Below, piece by piece: positions 16,146 to 25,170 of a stretch of 37,873 nucleotides of DNA. The stretch comes from Erysipelotrichia bacterium (GTDB lineage: Bacteria > Bacillota_I > Bacilli_A > Erysipelotrichales > Erysipelotrichaceae), in the NCBI GenBank assembly GCA_030525245.1, contig JAUNFB010000010.1:1-37873 (forward strand). The letters are read 5' to 3'. A program made the translations under genes and the position numbers. The notes beneath the pieces were generated by a model. The model was given only the letters and a program-made list of their open reading frames with translations, did not search any database and was not told where the DNA came from. Within the stretch, counting starts at the first letter, position 1. Every line of letters starts with the position of its first letter.

Positions 16146-18044
16146 ATGAAAATATCAAACTATGACTTGATTAAATATTTAGAAAAGCAAAATCAATGGG
16201 TAGACGGAATAAATATTGCCCATTATTTTGCTGTTTCGTTGAAAACAATTTTTAATTACATCAAAAGAATAAACGATTATCAACCGGAATTGATACTTTC
16301 ATCAAACAAAGGCTATGCTTTAAACAAATTTATCGAATATGATAAAAATTCACTGTTTTTCAATGACAGCAACCAAAACAGAATCAATTATTTAATCAAA
16401 CAACTTCTAATAAGCAAAAACCAAGAAGTAGACATTTACATTGTTGCCGATAATCTTTTTATATCCGATTCCTATGTAGAAATGCTCTTAAAACAAGTAA
16501 AAGAAATTCTCAACAAAAGCCAATTGGATCTTTTTCGCAAAAGGAACAAAATCAGAATTGTCGGTGATGAGTTAAACATCCGCCGCTTTGTTATTTCGGT
16601 TATATGCAAAGAAAAAGCCGATGACGGAGTTGTAACCAACACTTATCACGGAAAAGATATAGATATCGCACAACTGCAAAATAATTTAATTGACATTTTT
16701 ACGGAATATAATATCAAGACCGATGATTATTGCTTTAATACGATTGTTTTATATTTTGCCATATCCATAACACGAATTAAAAACAATTATGTTATCAATG
16801 AAAAAACTCCGGAATTTCACAGCAGTAAAAATCCGAAATTTTTTGACAAGATCAAACTTTATGTGGAAAGTACCTACAATATCAAAATTACTCCCAGCGA
16901 ATATTATTATTTAGCCACTGTAGTAAGCAAAAACAGCTATATTTTTGATAAAGAAATTATTACTGATGAAGTAATTCACAAACTCGTCGATAAAAAATTA
17001 ATCGTTTCTATTGACAAAGCAATTGTTCTTTTAGTGAAAAATTATCAGATTAAAAAAATTGATGAAGACATGCGTCGAAAATTAATTGTACATATTCAAC
17101 AACTTTACCATAGATTATATTCAAATTTCACTTTACACTATCCTTTAAGTCAACAAGTCAAAAATAACAATTTGCTGTTTTTTGATATGGCAGCTTATTT
17201 TATTCATGAAATATTCGAAAATGACATGAATAATATTATAAGTGATGATGAGATCTGCTTTCTTGCCTTTCATCTAGCCGACTATCTGGATGAGGAAAAT
17301 GAAAAATTAAATTGTTGCTTTATATATACCGACTATTATCAATATTACCAAAAAATGTTAAATCATATATCAACACATTATAGCGATAAGATAACTCTGT
17401 CTAAAATTGCCCGAGTCAGAGATTATTACAACTATGAACAAAACGATTTGATAATAACCAATTATCCGCCAGTAACCAAAACAACCATACCTTACCTTTT
17501 ATTTGACGATATTCAAATAATCAATAATACTTACGAGCAGATACTATATGAAAAAGTGAATTACTTATTATTAAAAAGAAAATGCGACAAGTACAGATAT
17601 TCTCTAACCAGATTTTTTTCCGGCGATTTATTTGACAAAAATTGCTCTTTCTCCACAAAAGAAGATGCGCTTAAACATATGTGCCTGAATCTGCAGGAAA
17701 AAGAGTATTGTTCAGCCAATATGTATAACAAAATTATCGAGCGAGAACAAATATCGTCTTTAGTCTTTAACAATTCAGTTGCACTTCCGCATTCATTTAC
17801 TTACAAAAGTAAGAAATCCTTTATTTATCCCCTAATCAACGACAAACCGCTTAAGTGGAATGAACAAAAAGTAAATTTAATTGTCTTCATTGGAGCAAAA
17901 GAAAGCGAAATTGACGACTTAAAGACCATTTTAAATGACTTAGTTTCTTTCCTTTGCATACAAACAAATGTCCAAAACATTTTAACCGTAAGCAATTATA
18001 CGGAATTTTATAATATATTGGCAGAAAATGATGCAATAAAATAA
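16146..18044 (+). CDS. PRD/EIIA-domain transcriptional activator of the PTS operon
   Basis: A 632-residue MtlR/LicR-type regulator whose activity is set by PTS phosphorylation. Domain order: N-terminal helix-turn-helix (about 1-60, plus a second segment 75-150), PRD1 (about 185-280), PRD2 (about 300-390), a degenerate EIIB-like part (390-480) and a C-terminal EIIA-type domain with His549 in VALPHSF. PRD2 keeps its two likely phosphorylated histidines, His316 and His376. PRD1 appears to have lost both (residues near 203 and 255 are aromatic). No good ribosome site precedes the ATG, so expression may be low. Divergence from the PTS operon makes that its probable target. No clear terminator is seen in the 92 bp that follow. 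Confidence 0.86.
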   Translation: MKISNYDLIKYLEKQNQWVDGINIAHYFAVSLKTIFNYIKRINDYQPELILSSNKGYALNKFIEYDKNSLFFNDSNQNRINYLIKQLLISKNQEVDIYIVADNLFISDSYVEMLLKQVKEILNKSQLDLFRKRNKIRIVGDELNIRRFVISVICKEKADDGVVTNTYHGKDIDIAQLQNNLIDIFTEYNIKTDDYCFNTIVLYFAISITRIKNNYVINEKTPEFHSSKNPKFFDKIKLYVESTYNIKITPSEYYYLATVVSKNSYIFDKEIITDEVIHKLVDKKLIVSIDKAIVLLVKNYQIKKIDEDMRRKLIVHIQQLYHRLYSNFTLHYPLSQQVKNNNLLFFDMAAYFIHEIFENDMNNIISDDEICFLAFHLADYLDEENEKLNCCFIYTDYYQYYQKMLNHISTHYSDKITLSKIARVRDYYNYEQNDLIITNYPPVTKTTIPYLLFDDIQIINNTYEQILYEKVNYLLLKRKCDKYRYSLTRFFSGDLFDKNCSFSTKEDALKHMCLNLQEKEYCSANMYNKIIEREQISSLVFNNSVALPHSFTYKSKKSFIYPLINDKPLKWNEQKVNLIVFIGAKESEIDDLKTILNDLVSFLCIQTNVQNILTVSNYTEFYNILAENDAIK

Positions 18045-18136
18045 TTAACATATACCATTAGCGGTATTATTGCTTTATCTACCCTTCTAAATCTACTAAC
18101 ATATTCTTTTATAACTCATATAGCAGAGAAAATATT

Positions 18137-18862
18137 TTAATTACTTTTCATCTGTTTCAAAAAACAAATAATAGCCAAAACGACAATCAGTATTATATAA
18201 GCAAACACCCAACAATCATCAACTGCGCTGAAATTACCATTCAATGCGGCTTTTTCCATTTCAACAGCGTGAATAAAAGGCAGGCAATCGGCTACTTTTT
18301 GAAATGCTCCCCCAACTAAATTCAAATCAAACCAAATACCTGATAACCAGGCAGTTAAATTGGTAAATAGAGCTCCGCATATTCCGCTAGCTTGTTTCAC
18401 ACTAAAAATACTGCCACATAATATACCGAAGAATATGAAGAATATTGAAACAGGAATTATCAATAACAGCGCAATAAAAATATTCTTACCGAAAGGTAAT
18501 CCCAAAATTAAAGCCACCAAATAACAAACAACACTTTGAGCAAGTGCTATCGGAACAAATGGCAAGCCATAGCCGACAATAAAATCAACTGCTCGCAGAG
18601 GTGTAGTATATAATCGCTGTAAAAATGCTGTTTCTCGATCCTTGGCGACTAAAACAGCCGCAAATAAGGAAATAAAAGTTAAACCGAATACTGTCATTCC
18701 CGGAGTAATTTTCTCAATTTCAAACATTTCAACGGGAATATTGGCCTGAATAGCGCTGAGAAGAAGCAATAAAGCAACAGGAAAACCAATACCGAAAACT
18801 AAAGTCAGCGGATCTCGCAATATTTCCTTACTGACTCTTTGAGCAAAAATCAACATTTTCAT
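18137..18862 (-). CDS. ABC-2 type exporter permease
   Basis: The membrane half of an ABC-2 exporter, 241 residues with about six hydrophobic segments. The pattern TVFGLTFISLFAAVLVAKDRE followed by LQRLYTTPLRAVDFIVGY is the typical ABC-2 coupling region. The substrate is unknown; drugs, lipids or peptides are all possible. Its ATG overlaps the stop of the ATPase gene by four bases, so the two are translationally coupled. It is the last gene of a tetR-ATPase-permease unit. Confidence 0.9.
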   Translation of the reverse strand: MKMLIFAQRVSKEILRDPLTLVFGIGFPVALLLLLSAIQANIPVEMFEIEKITPGMTVFGLTFISLFAAVLVAKDRETAFLQRLYTTPLRAVDFIVGYGLPFVPIALAQSVVCYLVALILGLPFGKNIFIALLLIIPVSIFFIFFGILCGSIFSVKQASGICGALFTNLTAWLSGIWFDLNLVGGAFQKVADCLPFIHAVEMEKAALNGNFSAVDDCWVFAYIILIVVLAIICFLKQMKSN

Positions 18863-19587
18863 AGTTCTTCTCCCTTCACCAAATTAATAAAAGCCGTCTC
18901 TAAATCATTCGTTTTTGTTTGTCTTATCAACTGCTCGCAATTACCTAAAGCAACAATTTTACCACGTCTCATAATCGCAATACGATCAGACAATGCCTCC
19001 GCTTCCGGCAAATAGTGCGTAGTCAAAACTATCGTTATTTTACCCTTTAAATTTTTAATTACCTGCCATAAGTCATTACGAGCCAGTATATCTAATCCTA
19101 AAGTGGGCTCATCCAGAAACAAAATCTTCGGTTGACTTATTAAAGCTAAAGCAATACTCAACTTTCTTTGCCAACCACCGGATAATTTACCGGCCTTTTT
19201 ATTTAAAATCTCATTCAAAGAAAAAATATCAACCATTTCTTGTACTTTTTCTTTTGTTTTTTTTCTATCAAAGCCATGCAAACCACACATCATCGCTAAA
19301 TTTTCACAGACTGTTAAATTCGGCGCAATTGCCGTCTCTTGCGGAGAGATCGCAATAATTTCTTTAACATGCATGGGCTCTTGTAAAATACTGCATCCAT
19401 CCAGAAAGGCACCACCGCTGCTTGGTTTCAACAAAGTACACAACATCTTAATAGTCGTGGTTTTTCCGGCACCGTTAGTACCCAGCAAGGAGAGAAGTTC
19501 ACCCTTTTCGATCGTTAAATTCAAATTATCAACTGCTACAACATCCTTATATTTTTTAGTCAAATTTACTGTTTTTATTGCTTCCAT
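18859..19587 (-). CDS. ABC transporter ATP-binding protein
   Basis: The 242-residue ATPase subunit of the exporter. Walker A is GTNGAGKTT (36-44), the signature is LSGGWQRKLS, Walker B is ILFLDEPTLGLD, and the H-loop is in VLTTHYLPEAEAL. The order and motifs match DrrA-like drug or lipid exporters. GGAGGATGT precedes the ATG and lies inside the end of the tetR gene, which it overlaps by 13 bases. This ties its translation to the regulator. Confidence 0.93.
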   Translation of the reverse strand: MEAIKTVNLTKKYKDVVAVDNLNLTIEKGELLSLLGTNGAGKTTTIKMLCTLLKPSSGGAFLDGCSILQEPMHVKEIIAISPQETAIAPNLTVCENLAMMCGLHGFDRKKTKEKVQEMVDIFSLNEILNKKAGKLSGGWQRKLSIALALISQPKILFLDEPTLGLDILARNDLWQVIKNLKGKITIVLTTHYLPEAEALSDRIAIMRRGKIVALGNCEQLIRQTKTNDLETAFINLVKGEEL

Positions 19588-20168
19588 ACATCCTCCGTAA
19601 CTTTAGTATTATTCATATCCGAATAATACAGTCTCAAACTATTGTATATATCACTGAGCATTTGAGAAATAATTGCTTCTTCAAAATTCAAATAAGATGT
19701 GACTATCATCGTCGCAATACCATGTACATAAATCCACATCTGCAAATGAAATAACTCAGCGGTTTTCTTGCTCATTCCCGTGCTTTCACTGATAATGGAA
19801 ATTATCTGTTTTAACTCCTTACCGGATTTTATCTCTTCCTGACTGCGATTACGCATAAATAATAATTCAAACAAGTGCTTTTCTTCTCTGGCAAAACGAA
19901 TATAAGCCATACCGCTAGCTTTATAAGGAGAATATTTCCCGGCAGTCATTTCTCTTTGCAAATACATTTGATATAAATTATCCGCGGAAACAAGAATTTC
20001 TTCTTTTAATTCCTCCATATTCTTAAAAAGAGAGAAAATAGGTTTAGAAGAAGTTCCCATTTTTTCACCAAGAGCTCTGGCTGTCAAAGCAGTCATTCCC
20101 TTTTCGCGAATCAATTGTAATCCGATTTCTACAATCTGACCTTTAGTAAATAAATAATTTCTCGGCAT
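19575..20168 (-). CDS. TetR-family regulator of the ABC exporter
   Basis: A 197-residue TetR-like repressor. The N-terminal DNA-binding domain runs from about residue 9 (IVEIGLQLIREKGMTALTARALGEKMGTSSKPIFSLF, shown here as the usual three helices). The C-terminal ligand domain includes a TetR_C-like stretch ending in SLRLYYSD. I chose the ATG at 20168 (MPRNYLF) because GGAGGGAGAAT lies directly upstream; the longer form adds six residues without a site. It is the first gene of the exporter operon. The two palindromes between its -10 box and its ribosome site make autorepression very likely. Confidence 0.9.
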   Translation of the reverse strand: MPRNYLFTKGQIVEIGLQLIREKGMTALTARALGEKMGTSSKPIFSLFKNMEELKEEILVSADNLYQMYLQREMTAGKYSPYKASGMAYIRFAREEKHLFELLFMRNRSQEEIKSGKELKQIISIISESTGMSKKTAELFHLQMWIYVHGIATMIVTSYLNFEEAIISQMLSDIYNSLRLYYSDMNNTKVTEDVWKQ

Positions 20169-20187
20169 ATTCTCCCTCCAATGCAAA

Positions 20188-20215
20188 GCAACAATTGTTG
20201 CGCAACATATGTTGC
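20188..20215. promoter_or_regulatory. Two abutting perfect 14-bp palindromes, TetR operators
   Basis: GCAACAATTGTTGC (20188-20201) and GCAACATATGTTGC (20202-20215) are each fully self-complementary and touch end to end. They share arms GCAACA/TGTTGC and differ only in the centre. They start four bases after the -10 box, where a bound repressor would block the polymerase. Confidence 0.85.
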
Positions 20216-20218
20216 TTT

Positions 20219-20247
20219 ATTATAGATAAAAATAGCAGTTCTGTCAA
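20219..20247 (-). promoter_or_regulatory. Consensus promoter of the tetR-ABC operon
   Basis: Minus strand TTGACA (20242-20247), a 17-base spacer and TATAAT (20219-20224) are a perfect consensus. So strong a promoter next to double operators fits an inducible resistance-type unit that is tightly repressed at rest. Confidence 0.9.
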
Positions 20248-20268
20248 CAGAAACTGCTTATCTGATCT

Positions 20269-21432
20269 TTAAATATAACGATTATTCTGCAACCATTCTT
20301 TTATCCGCTGCAAGCCTTGTTCTAATTGAGTGCGTGGACAGGCAACATTCATTCTTTGATATTTGTCGCAAATACTGTAAAAACCGCTTCCTTTATTGAG
20401 TTGTACTTTTGCTTCATTTATTAATCTTGCGTTCAAATCGCCTTCGATATTCAATGCTGAAAAATCAAGCCAAGCCAAATAAGTTCCCTCGGGAATATTA
20501 AACTTAATCTGCGGAATATTTGTTTGTAAATAATCCTTTAAGAAAAGGAAATTATCGTAAATATATTGATTACATTCCTTTATCCATTCATCACCGTTTT
20601 TATAGACTGCCTTTAAGGCTTCAAACGCAAATATATTAATACTGGACAAACCGGATGACTTCGCCTGTTTACCAAATATTTCCGCAATTTTTCTGTCTTT
20701 AGTAATAGTATAAGAAATCTTTAAACCGGCAAGATTAAATGTTTTAGTCGGAGCAGTAAAAACGACCACATTATTAAAATCATCCACACAATTTAAAATA
20801 CAAGTATGTTTAGCATTAGGCATGATGATATCACTGTGGATCTCATCAGAAACCAACATGACATTGTATTTTTGACAAATTGCTGCTATTTTAGACAAAT
20901 CCTGTCGACTGTAACACTTTCCTGTAGGATTATGGGGATTGCATAATATATACATCTTAATTTTTTTATCATCTCGCAAACACTTTTCAAAACCGACAAA
21001 ATCCATAACCCATTCATTTTCTTTTTTAATCAACGGACTGAAAACAACCTCTCTTCCCAAATCGGCAGGAATATTAAAGAAAGGCGGGTATACCGGTGGC
21101 TGAACAATAATTTTTTCATCCTCTTTAACAAATAAAGAAACCAAAAGATATAAAGAATATACTACGCCGGTATTTAAAATTATATTTTCTTTGGATATAT
21201 CTATATCGTGGTGTCTTTTCTGCCAGTCGATTATTGACTGATATACTTCCTCATCGGCAAATGTATAACCGTAAACTGGATGTTTAGCTCTTTTGACTAT
21301 GGCCTCCTTGACTTCCGGCAAACATTCAAAATCCATATCCGCTATCCACAATGGAATAGTATCCCGATTACCACTGTCCCATTTAGTGCAATTGGTCCCG
21401 CAACGCTCAACTATCTTATCAAAACTGTACAT
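20269..21432 (-). CDS. MalY/PatB-family PLP-dependent C-S lyase or aminotransferase
   Basis: A fold-type I PLP enzyme of the MalY/PatB family (387 residues), most often cystathionine beta-lyase releasing homocysteine, ammonia and pyruvate. Visible are the N-terminal LWIADMDFECLPEV, YGYTFADEEVY, the CNPHNPTGKCYS loop, Asp197 in VSDEIHSDI that contacts the PLP ring nitrogen, and the Schiff-base Lys230 in APTKTFNLAGLKIS. AAGAGGT precedes the ATG. A TATAAT box lies upstream, without a convincing -35. It is divergent from the DUF2974 hydrolase. Sulfur or methionine metabolism is likely, but no other sulfur genes are nearby. Confidence 0.88.
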   Translation of the reverse strand: MYSFDKIVERCGTNCTKWDSGNRDTIPLWIADMDFECLPEVKEAIVKRAKHPVYGYTFADEEVYQSIIDWQKRHHDIDISKENIILNTGVVYSLYLLVSLFVKEDEKIIVQPPVYPPFFNIPADLGREVVFSPLIKKENEWVMDFVGFEKCLRDDKKIKMYILCNPHNPTGKCYSRQDLSKIAAICQKYNVMLVSDEIHSDIIMPNAKHTCILNCVDDFNNVVVFTAPTKTFNLAGLKISYTITKDRKIAEIFGKQAKSSGLSSINIFAFEALKAVYKNGDEWIKECNQYIYDNFLFLKDYLQTNIPQIKFNIPEGTYLAWLDFSALNIEGDLNARLINEAKVQLNKGSGFYSICDKYQRMNVACPRTQLEQGLQRIKEWLQNNRYI

Positions 21433-21467
21433 ACACTTTACCTCTTATATTTATTATAGCACTGTTT

Positions 21468-21496
21468 TTGAACAAAAAGATGTTTCATTGTATAAT
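21468..21496 (+). promoter_or_regulatory. Promoter of the DUF2974-type hydrolase
   Basis: TTGAAC (21468-21473), 17-base spacer, TATAAT (21491-21496), followed by AAAGGAGGAGATCACC and ATG. Confidence 0.8.
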
Positions 21497-21517
21497 GAAA
21501 TAAAGGAGGAGATCACC

Positions 21518-22714
21518 ATGAATATGATTGATTACTTAAAATGGCGCGGTGACTTGAGCTTTGACATCGACAAATTCAATTATGTCGATAATTTACTATG
21601 CTCCTACATTGCCTATACCGATTTAAGAAGTATTGTCAATTTTGATAACAAGCCTGTTACTTTAAAACAAGCCGCTGAACAGTTTTTTCTCAAACATGAT
21701 GAAAAACAAGTGAGAAACAATCGGAGCTTTATTTCGATGTCTCCGCTTGTTTTAAGAGAAATGGCCCAAACCAAAAGATTTCAAGATGCGAAATTGAGTT
21801 ATTACATTAATGATATCGATAAACAAACAACAATTCAGTTCAGTGCTCTGCGCATCGATTTAACCAACAACTTATCTTATATTTCTTATTGCGGTACCGA
21901 TGATACATTAATCGGCTGGAAAGAAGATTTCCAATTAAGTTACAAAGAAACAAACGCTCAAAATAAAGCTGTTAAATTTTTACAAAATGTTACACCGGCT
22001 TTCAGACGATATTATGTCGGTGGGCATTCCAAAGGGGGAAATTTAGCTATCTATGCTGCCACCAACTGCAACAAAGCAACAAAAAAAAGAATCATTCAAG
22101 TTTTCAATAATGACGGACCGGGATTAAGTGAAGAATTATATGATGCCGAAAAGTTTGAAGAAATTAAAGAGCGCATCATTCGCATAGTTCCGCAATTCAG
22201 CATTTTCGGGCAATTATTTGCCCAAGATTGCCAACAATATATTGTTAAATCAGCACAAAATTCGATCATGCAACATGATGCTACATCTTGGCAGGTTTTG
22301 GGAAATGATTTTGTTTATTGTGATAAACTCGATGATACCAGTCTGCAAATCAAAAAGGGATTTGATCATTTCTTCCAAAACGTAAATTTCCAGCAACGTG
22401 AGATATTTACCGATGAATTATTTAAAGCCTTTGACGATGCAGGAATTAAGAATGTCTCTGACCTATACAACGAAGGCTTACCGGCATTAATTAAAGTTGT
22501 CAAGGAAATAGCCGGCATAAATGACCAAGCCAGAGAAGTTTTATATGATATGATCAAAATACTTATCGATGCTTATAATGCCAAAATAGGAAAAACAGGC
22601 AGAGAAACTACCCAAAAATTAAAAGGCATGCTCAATGATGCCTACGAAGAAATAGATAAAATGGTTGAAAAAACCAAAAATATGCACCAAAAAAAGGAAG
22701 TTAGGAATAAATAA
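21518..22714 (+). CDS. DUF2974 (Mbeg1-like) alpha/beta hydrolase
   Basis: A lipase-like serine hydrolase of unknown substrate, 398 residues. The N-terminal 100 residues carry DYLKWRGDLSFD, typical of the DUF2974 group. The hydrolase core has SYCGTDDTLIGWKED and the nucleophile elbow GGHSKGGNLAIYA with Ser171, then FNNDGPGL, a likely acid region. The C-terminal 100 residues are helical and charged. There is no signal peptide, so it appears cytosolic. I chose the ATG at 21518 because a strong AAAGGAGGAG lies upstream with a promoter before it. The longer reading runs back through the divergent gene. A terminator overlaps its stop codon. Confidence 0.85.
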   Translation: MNMIDYLKWRGDLSFDIDKFNYVDNLLCSYIAYTDLRSIVNFDNKPVTLKQAAEQFFLKHDEKQVRNNRSFISMSPLVLREMAQTKRFQDAKLSYYINDIDKQTTIQFSALRIDLTNNLSYISYCGTDDTLIGWKEDFQLSYKETNAQNKAVKFLQNVTPAFRRYYVGGHSKGGNLAIYAATNCNKATKKRIIQVFNNDGPGLSEELYDAEKFEEIKERIIRIVPQFSIFGQLFAQDCQQYIVKSAQNSIMQHDATSWQVLGNDFVYCDKLDDTSLQIKKGFDHFFQNVNFQQREIFTDELFKAFDDAGIKNVSDLYNEGLPALIKVVKEIAGINDQAREVLYDMIKILIDAYNAKIGKTGRETTQKLKGMLNDAYEEIDKMVEKTKNMHQKKEVRNK

Positions 22715-22724
22715 CTTCCTTTTT
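22691..22724. terminator. Bidirectional terminator
   Basis: AAAAAGGAAGTTA and TAACTTCCTTTTT form a perfect 13-bp stem with an eight-base loop and flanking A and T tracts. It includes the stop codon of the hydrolase and ends nine bases from the nagA stop, serving both convergent genes. Confidence 0.9.
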
Positions 22725-22732
22725 AGTAGAAC

Positions 22733-23872
22733 TTAAATCATTTCCTCACCGGCAATATAAGTCTGTACAGGATTAAATTGTGCATCCATCACAACTATAT
22801 CGGCATCATAGTTTTCTTTTATATAACCTTTGCGATGACCGAAACCAAGCAAGTTTGCCGGATTACAAGTAACAGAATTGATAGCCGTAACCTGATCTAT
22901 ACCGGCATTTTCGATTTCTTTACGCAAGATTTGATTTAATTTATTAGCACTGCCGCAAATCGTTCCGTCAGGCATTCTTCCGACACCATCTTCACAAATA
23001 ATTCTTATTTGACCGCCAACATTAATTTCTTTTCCTAACTCGAATCCTTTGAAAGCAACCGAATCTGTAACAGAGATTAATCTGTCCTTGCCCTTAGCTT
23101 TAGCTAAAATCTTGCATACCGGGAAGCATACGTGAACGCCGTCACCGATAAGTTCGGCATACATGTCTTCAAAATACATAGCAGCTGTAGCTGCACCTGG
23201 ATTTCGATGATGAACACCGCTCATACCATTAAAAGTATGTGTAAAACTAACAGCACCGGCTTGATGGGCCTTATCACAAGTCGCAAAATCAGCACCGGAA
23301 TGACCGATAGCAACTTTAATGTTTTTACGACAACAATACTTGATAACATCCATGTTTTCCAACATTTCCGGAGCCAACATGACATAATTAAGTAAGCCGT
23401 TGGATGCAGTCAACATTTCGTCAATAATTTCATTTGTCGGAATTAAATGATTCTCCCAACTCTGTGCTCCTTTATATTTTTGACAAATAAACGGTCCTTC
23501 ACTGTAAATTCCCAATATATTACAACCTTTATATCCTTCTTTTACTGCCTGGGCAATATTCTTCATGCCGGACAAAATCTGTTGATATTCACAAGAGCTT
23601 GTCGAAGGCAAAGTCGAGGTAACACCTTCTGATTTTGCCAAATACTCCATCCACTGTTTAACCCATGGTACTGTTGCATGATTAGCATCACAACCGAGAC
23701 AACCATGATTGTGAATATCTATAAGTCCCGGTAATATCCAGTTATCACCATAATCCTTATCTGCCTTAACTGTATTGTATGGCATAATGTTAACAATTTT
23801 CCCGGCAGTTATTTCCAACTGCAGAGGTTGAAACTTCTCGTTATAATAAACACTTGAACTTTGAATAATCAT
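22733..23872 (-). CDS. nagA: N-acetylglucosamine-6-phosphate deacetylase
   Basis: Removes acetate from N-acetylglucosamine 6-phosphate, feeding amino sugar into glycolysis or cell-wall precursors. The 379-residue amidohydrolase has HNHG (His54, His56), EGPF with metal Glu125, GHSGAD with His191, THTFNG with His212 and the catalytic Asp270 in SVTDS. AGGAGGAAAAAA precedes the ATG in a 10-bp gap after the PrsW gene, so it is probably the last gene of the long minus-strand run. nagB is not in this window. It could act on the product of the PTS about 7 kb away. Confidence 0.95.
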   Translation of the reverse strand: MIIQSSSVYYNEKFQPLQLEITAGKIVNIMPYNTVKADKDYGDNWILPGLIDIHNHGCLGCDANHATVPWVKQWMEYLAKSEGVTSTLPSTSSCEYQQILSGMKNIAQAVKEGYKGCNILGIYSEGPFICQKYKGAQSWENHLIPTNEIIDEMLTASNGLLNYVMLAPEMLENMDVIKYCCRKNIKVAIGHSGADFATCDKAHQAGAVSFTHTFNGMSGVHHRNPGAATAAMYFEDMYAELIGDGVHVCFPVCKILAKAKGKDRLISVTDSVAFKGFELGKEINVGGQIRIICEDGVGRMPDGTICGSANKLNQILRKEIENAGIDQVTAINSVTCNPANLLGFGHRKGYIKENYDADIVVMDAQFNPVQTYIAGEEMI

Positions 23873-23882
23873 TTTTTTCCTC

Positions 23883-24575
23883 CTAAATTATTTCATGATC
23901 ACTTTTTGCTTTTTTACTAACAATTACAAAAATAATCACATAAATCACAAACAATAATACATACCAAATAATCATCAAGTAATCCGAACCATCAAATAAG
24001 CAATAATCATATAATCCGTGAATTAAAACCGGAATAAATAATGAAAGGAATTTATTAGGATGATATTGCTTTTTTATTCCAATATTTTGAGCGTATTTAG
24101 CATTACCATAGAATATTCCCATAATTATACCGAAAGCAGTATGAGCCGGAATAGCAGTAAAAGCACGCATAACAGCTGTATCAAAACCATAACTTAAAAC
24201 ATATAACACATTTTCAGTTAAAGCAAAGCCTAAAGAAACAAATGTTGCATAAATCACACCGTCAAAAAGACAATTGAAATTATAATTGTTCCAGCTGAAT
24301 TTCTTTAAGAAAAAGTATTTGGTTCCTTCTTCAATCAAAGCAACAGCTAAAAAGGCATCTACAATTTGATACAATCTACCGGGATGGTCAAAAAACATTT
24401 TTAATAAGCTGTCGGCCCATTCTTCCAAAAAACTGGAAGCAATTGCCGAAAGTAATCCACCGACAAGAAGCAAAGCCAACAAAGATATCGGCTCTTTTTC
24501 CACTTTGTCTTGCCGATAAAGATAGACCATTAATATTATTCCCGGCAATAAAGCCACATACATCAATATTCTCAT
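23883..24575 (-). CDS. PrsW-family intramembrane metalloprotease
   Basis: A polytopic membrane protein of 230 residues. The four PrsW motifs are present: EEGTK (82-86), FALTEN with Glu121, AHTAFG with His145, and the late HGLYDY with His186. The glutamates and histidines are the proposed zinc and catalytic ligands. In Bacillus subtilis PrsW cleaves an anti-sigma factor; the substrate here is unknown and no anti-sigma gene is adjacent. Its ATG overlaps the Nudix stop by four bases (ATGA), and nagA follows closely. Confidence 0.92.
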   Translation of the reverse strand: MRILMYVALLPGIILMVYLYRQDKVEKEPISLLALLLVGGLLSAIASSFLEEWADSLLKMFFDHPGRLYQIVDAFLAVALIEEGTKYFFLKKFSWNNYNFNCLFDGVIYATFVSLGFALTENVLYVLSYGFDTAVMRAFTAIPAHTAFGIIMGIFYGNAKYAQNIGIKKQYHPNKFLSLFIPVLIHGLYDYCLFDGSDYLMIIWYVLLFVIYVIIFVIVSKKAKSDHEII

Positions 24576-25150
24576 AAGAATTCCTTTCTCAATTTAGAAT
24601 TAAGTTTACTGTAAATAAATTGGCGTAAAAACTCTTCATTGGATTTTTCCACTGCCTCATCCAAGTAAAACCAATCGACAGCACTATTTTCATCAGCCTT
24701 TATATGCAGCAATTCCTTTTCATCAGCCTGCAATAAATAAGTAACATTCAAATGCAGATGAGCAGGTACATATATTCCTCTTTTTATGTGTCCCTCAACA
24801 GGCAAAACTTCCAAAGAGAAAATGTTCTTGCTTATCGGACGAACCTTTTTAACTCCGCATTCTTCCTGTACTTCTTTTATGGCAACTCGCAACAAATCAT
24901 CATCACCATCTGCATGACCGCCTAACCAACTGTAAGATTTATATAGATTATGATAAGCCATGATAGCTTTATCATAAGTATCATTAACCACCCAAGCAGA
25001 AGCGGTCATATGAGCAGCCAACTGTGAACGATTAAATATGTCTTCATCGGTAAGCAGAAAGTGCAAGATAGTTTCCTTATCTTTTTCTTCCTGTTCATTA
25101 AAAGGTTTATATGAATTAATTTCATTTATAAGATCTTTTCTCACATTCAA
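24572..25150 (-). CDS. Nudix hydrolase with degenerate box
   Basis: A 192-residue Nudix-fold protein. The box GHADGDDDLLRVAIKEVQEE continues to CGV and matches GX5EX7REUXEEXGU except for Asp at the first Glu and Lys in place of Arg. The metal-binding EE pair is kept, so it is probably still active. Upstream are SAWVVNDTYDKAIMAYHN and SYSWLGGH, resembling the isopentenyl-diphosphate isomerase or phosphohydrolase-like Nudix group; the substrate is unknown. AGAAAG is a weak ribosome site. It lies 20 bp after the flavoenzyme gene and overlaps prsW. Confidence 0.85.
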   Translation of the reverse strand: MNVRKDLINEINSYKPFNEQEEKDKETILHFLLTDEDIFNRSQLAAHMTASAWVVNDTYDKAIMAYHNLYKSYSWLGGHADGDDDLLRVAIKEVQEECGVKKVRPISKNIFSLEVLPVEGHIKRGIYVPAHLHLNVTYLLQADEKELLHIKADENSAVDWFYLDEAVEKSNEEFLRQFIYSKLNSKLRKEFL

Positions 25151-25170
25151 TTACACTTTCTGCCTTATTT

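Noticed and set aside
18054-18070. ATACC/GGTAT hairpin as terminator of the PRD regulator
   Set aside because: Only five base pairs and no T run; too weak to call.
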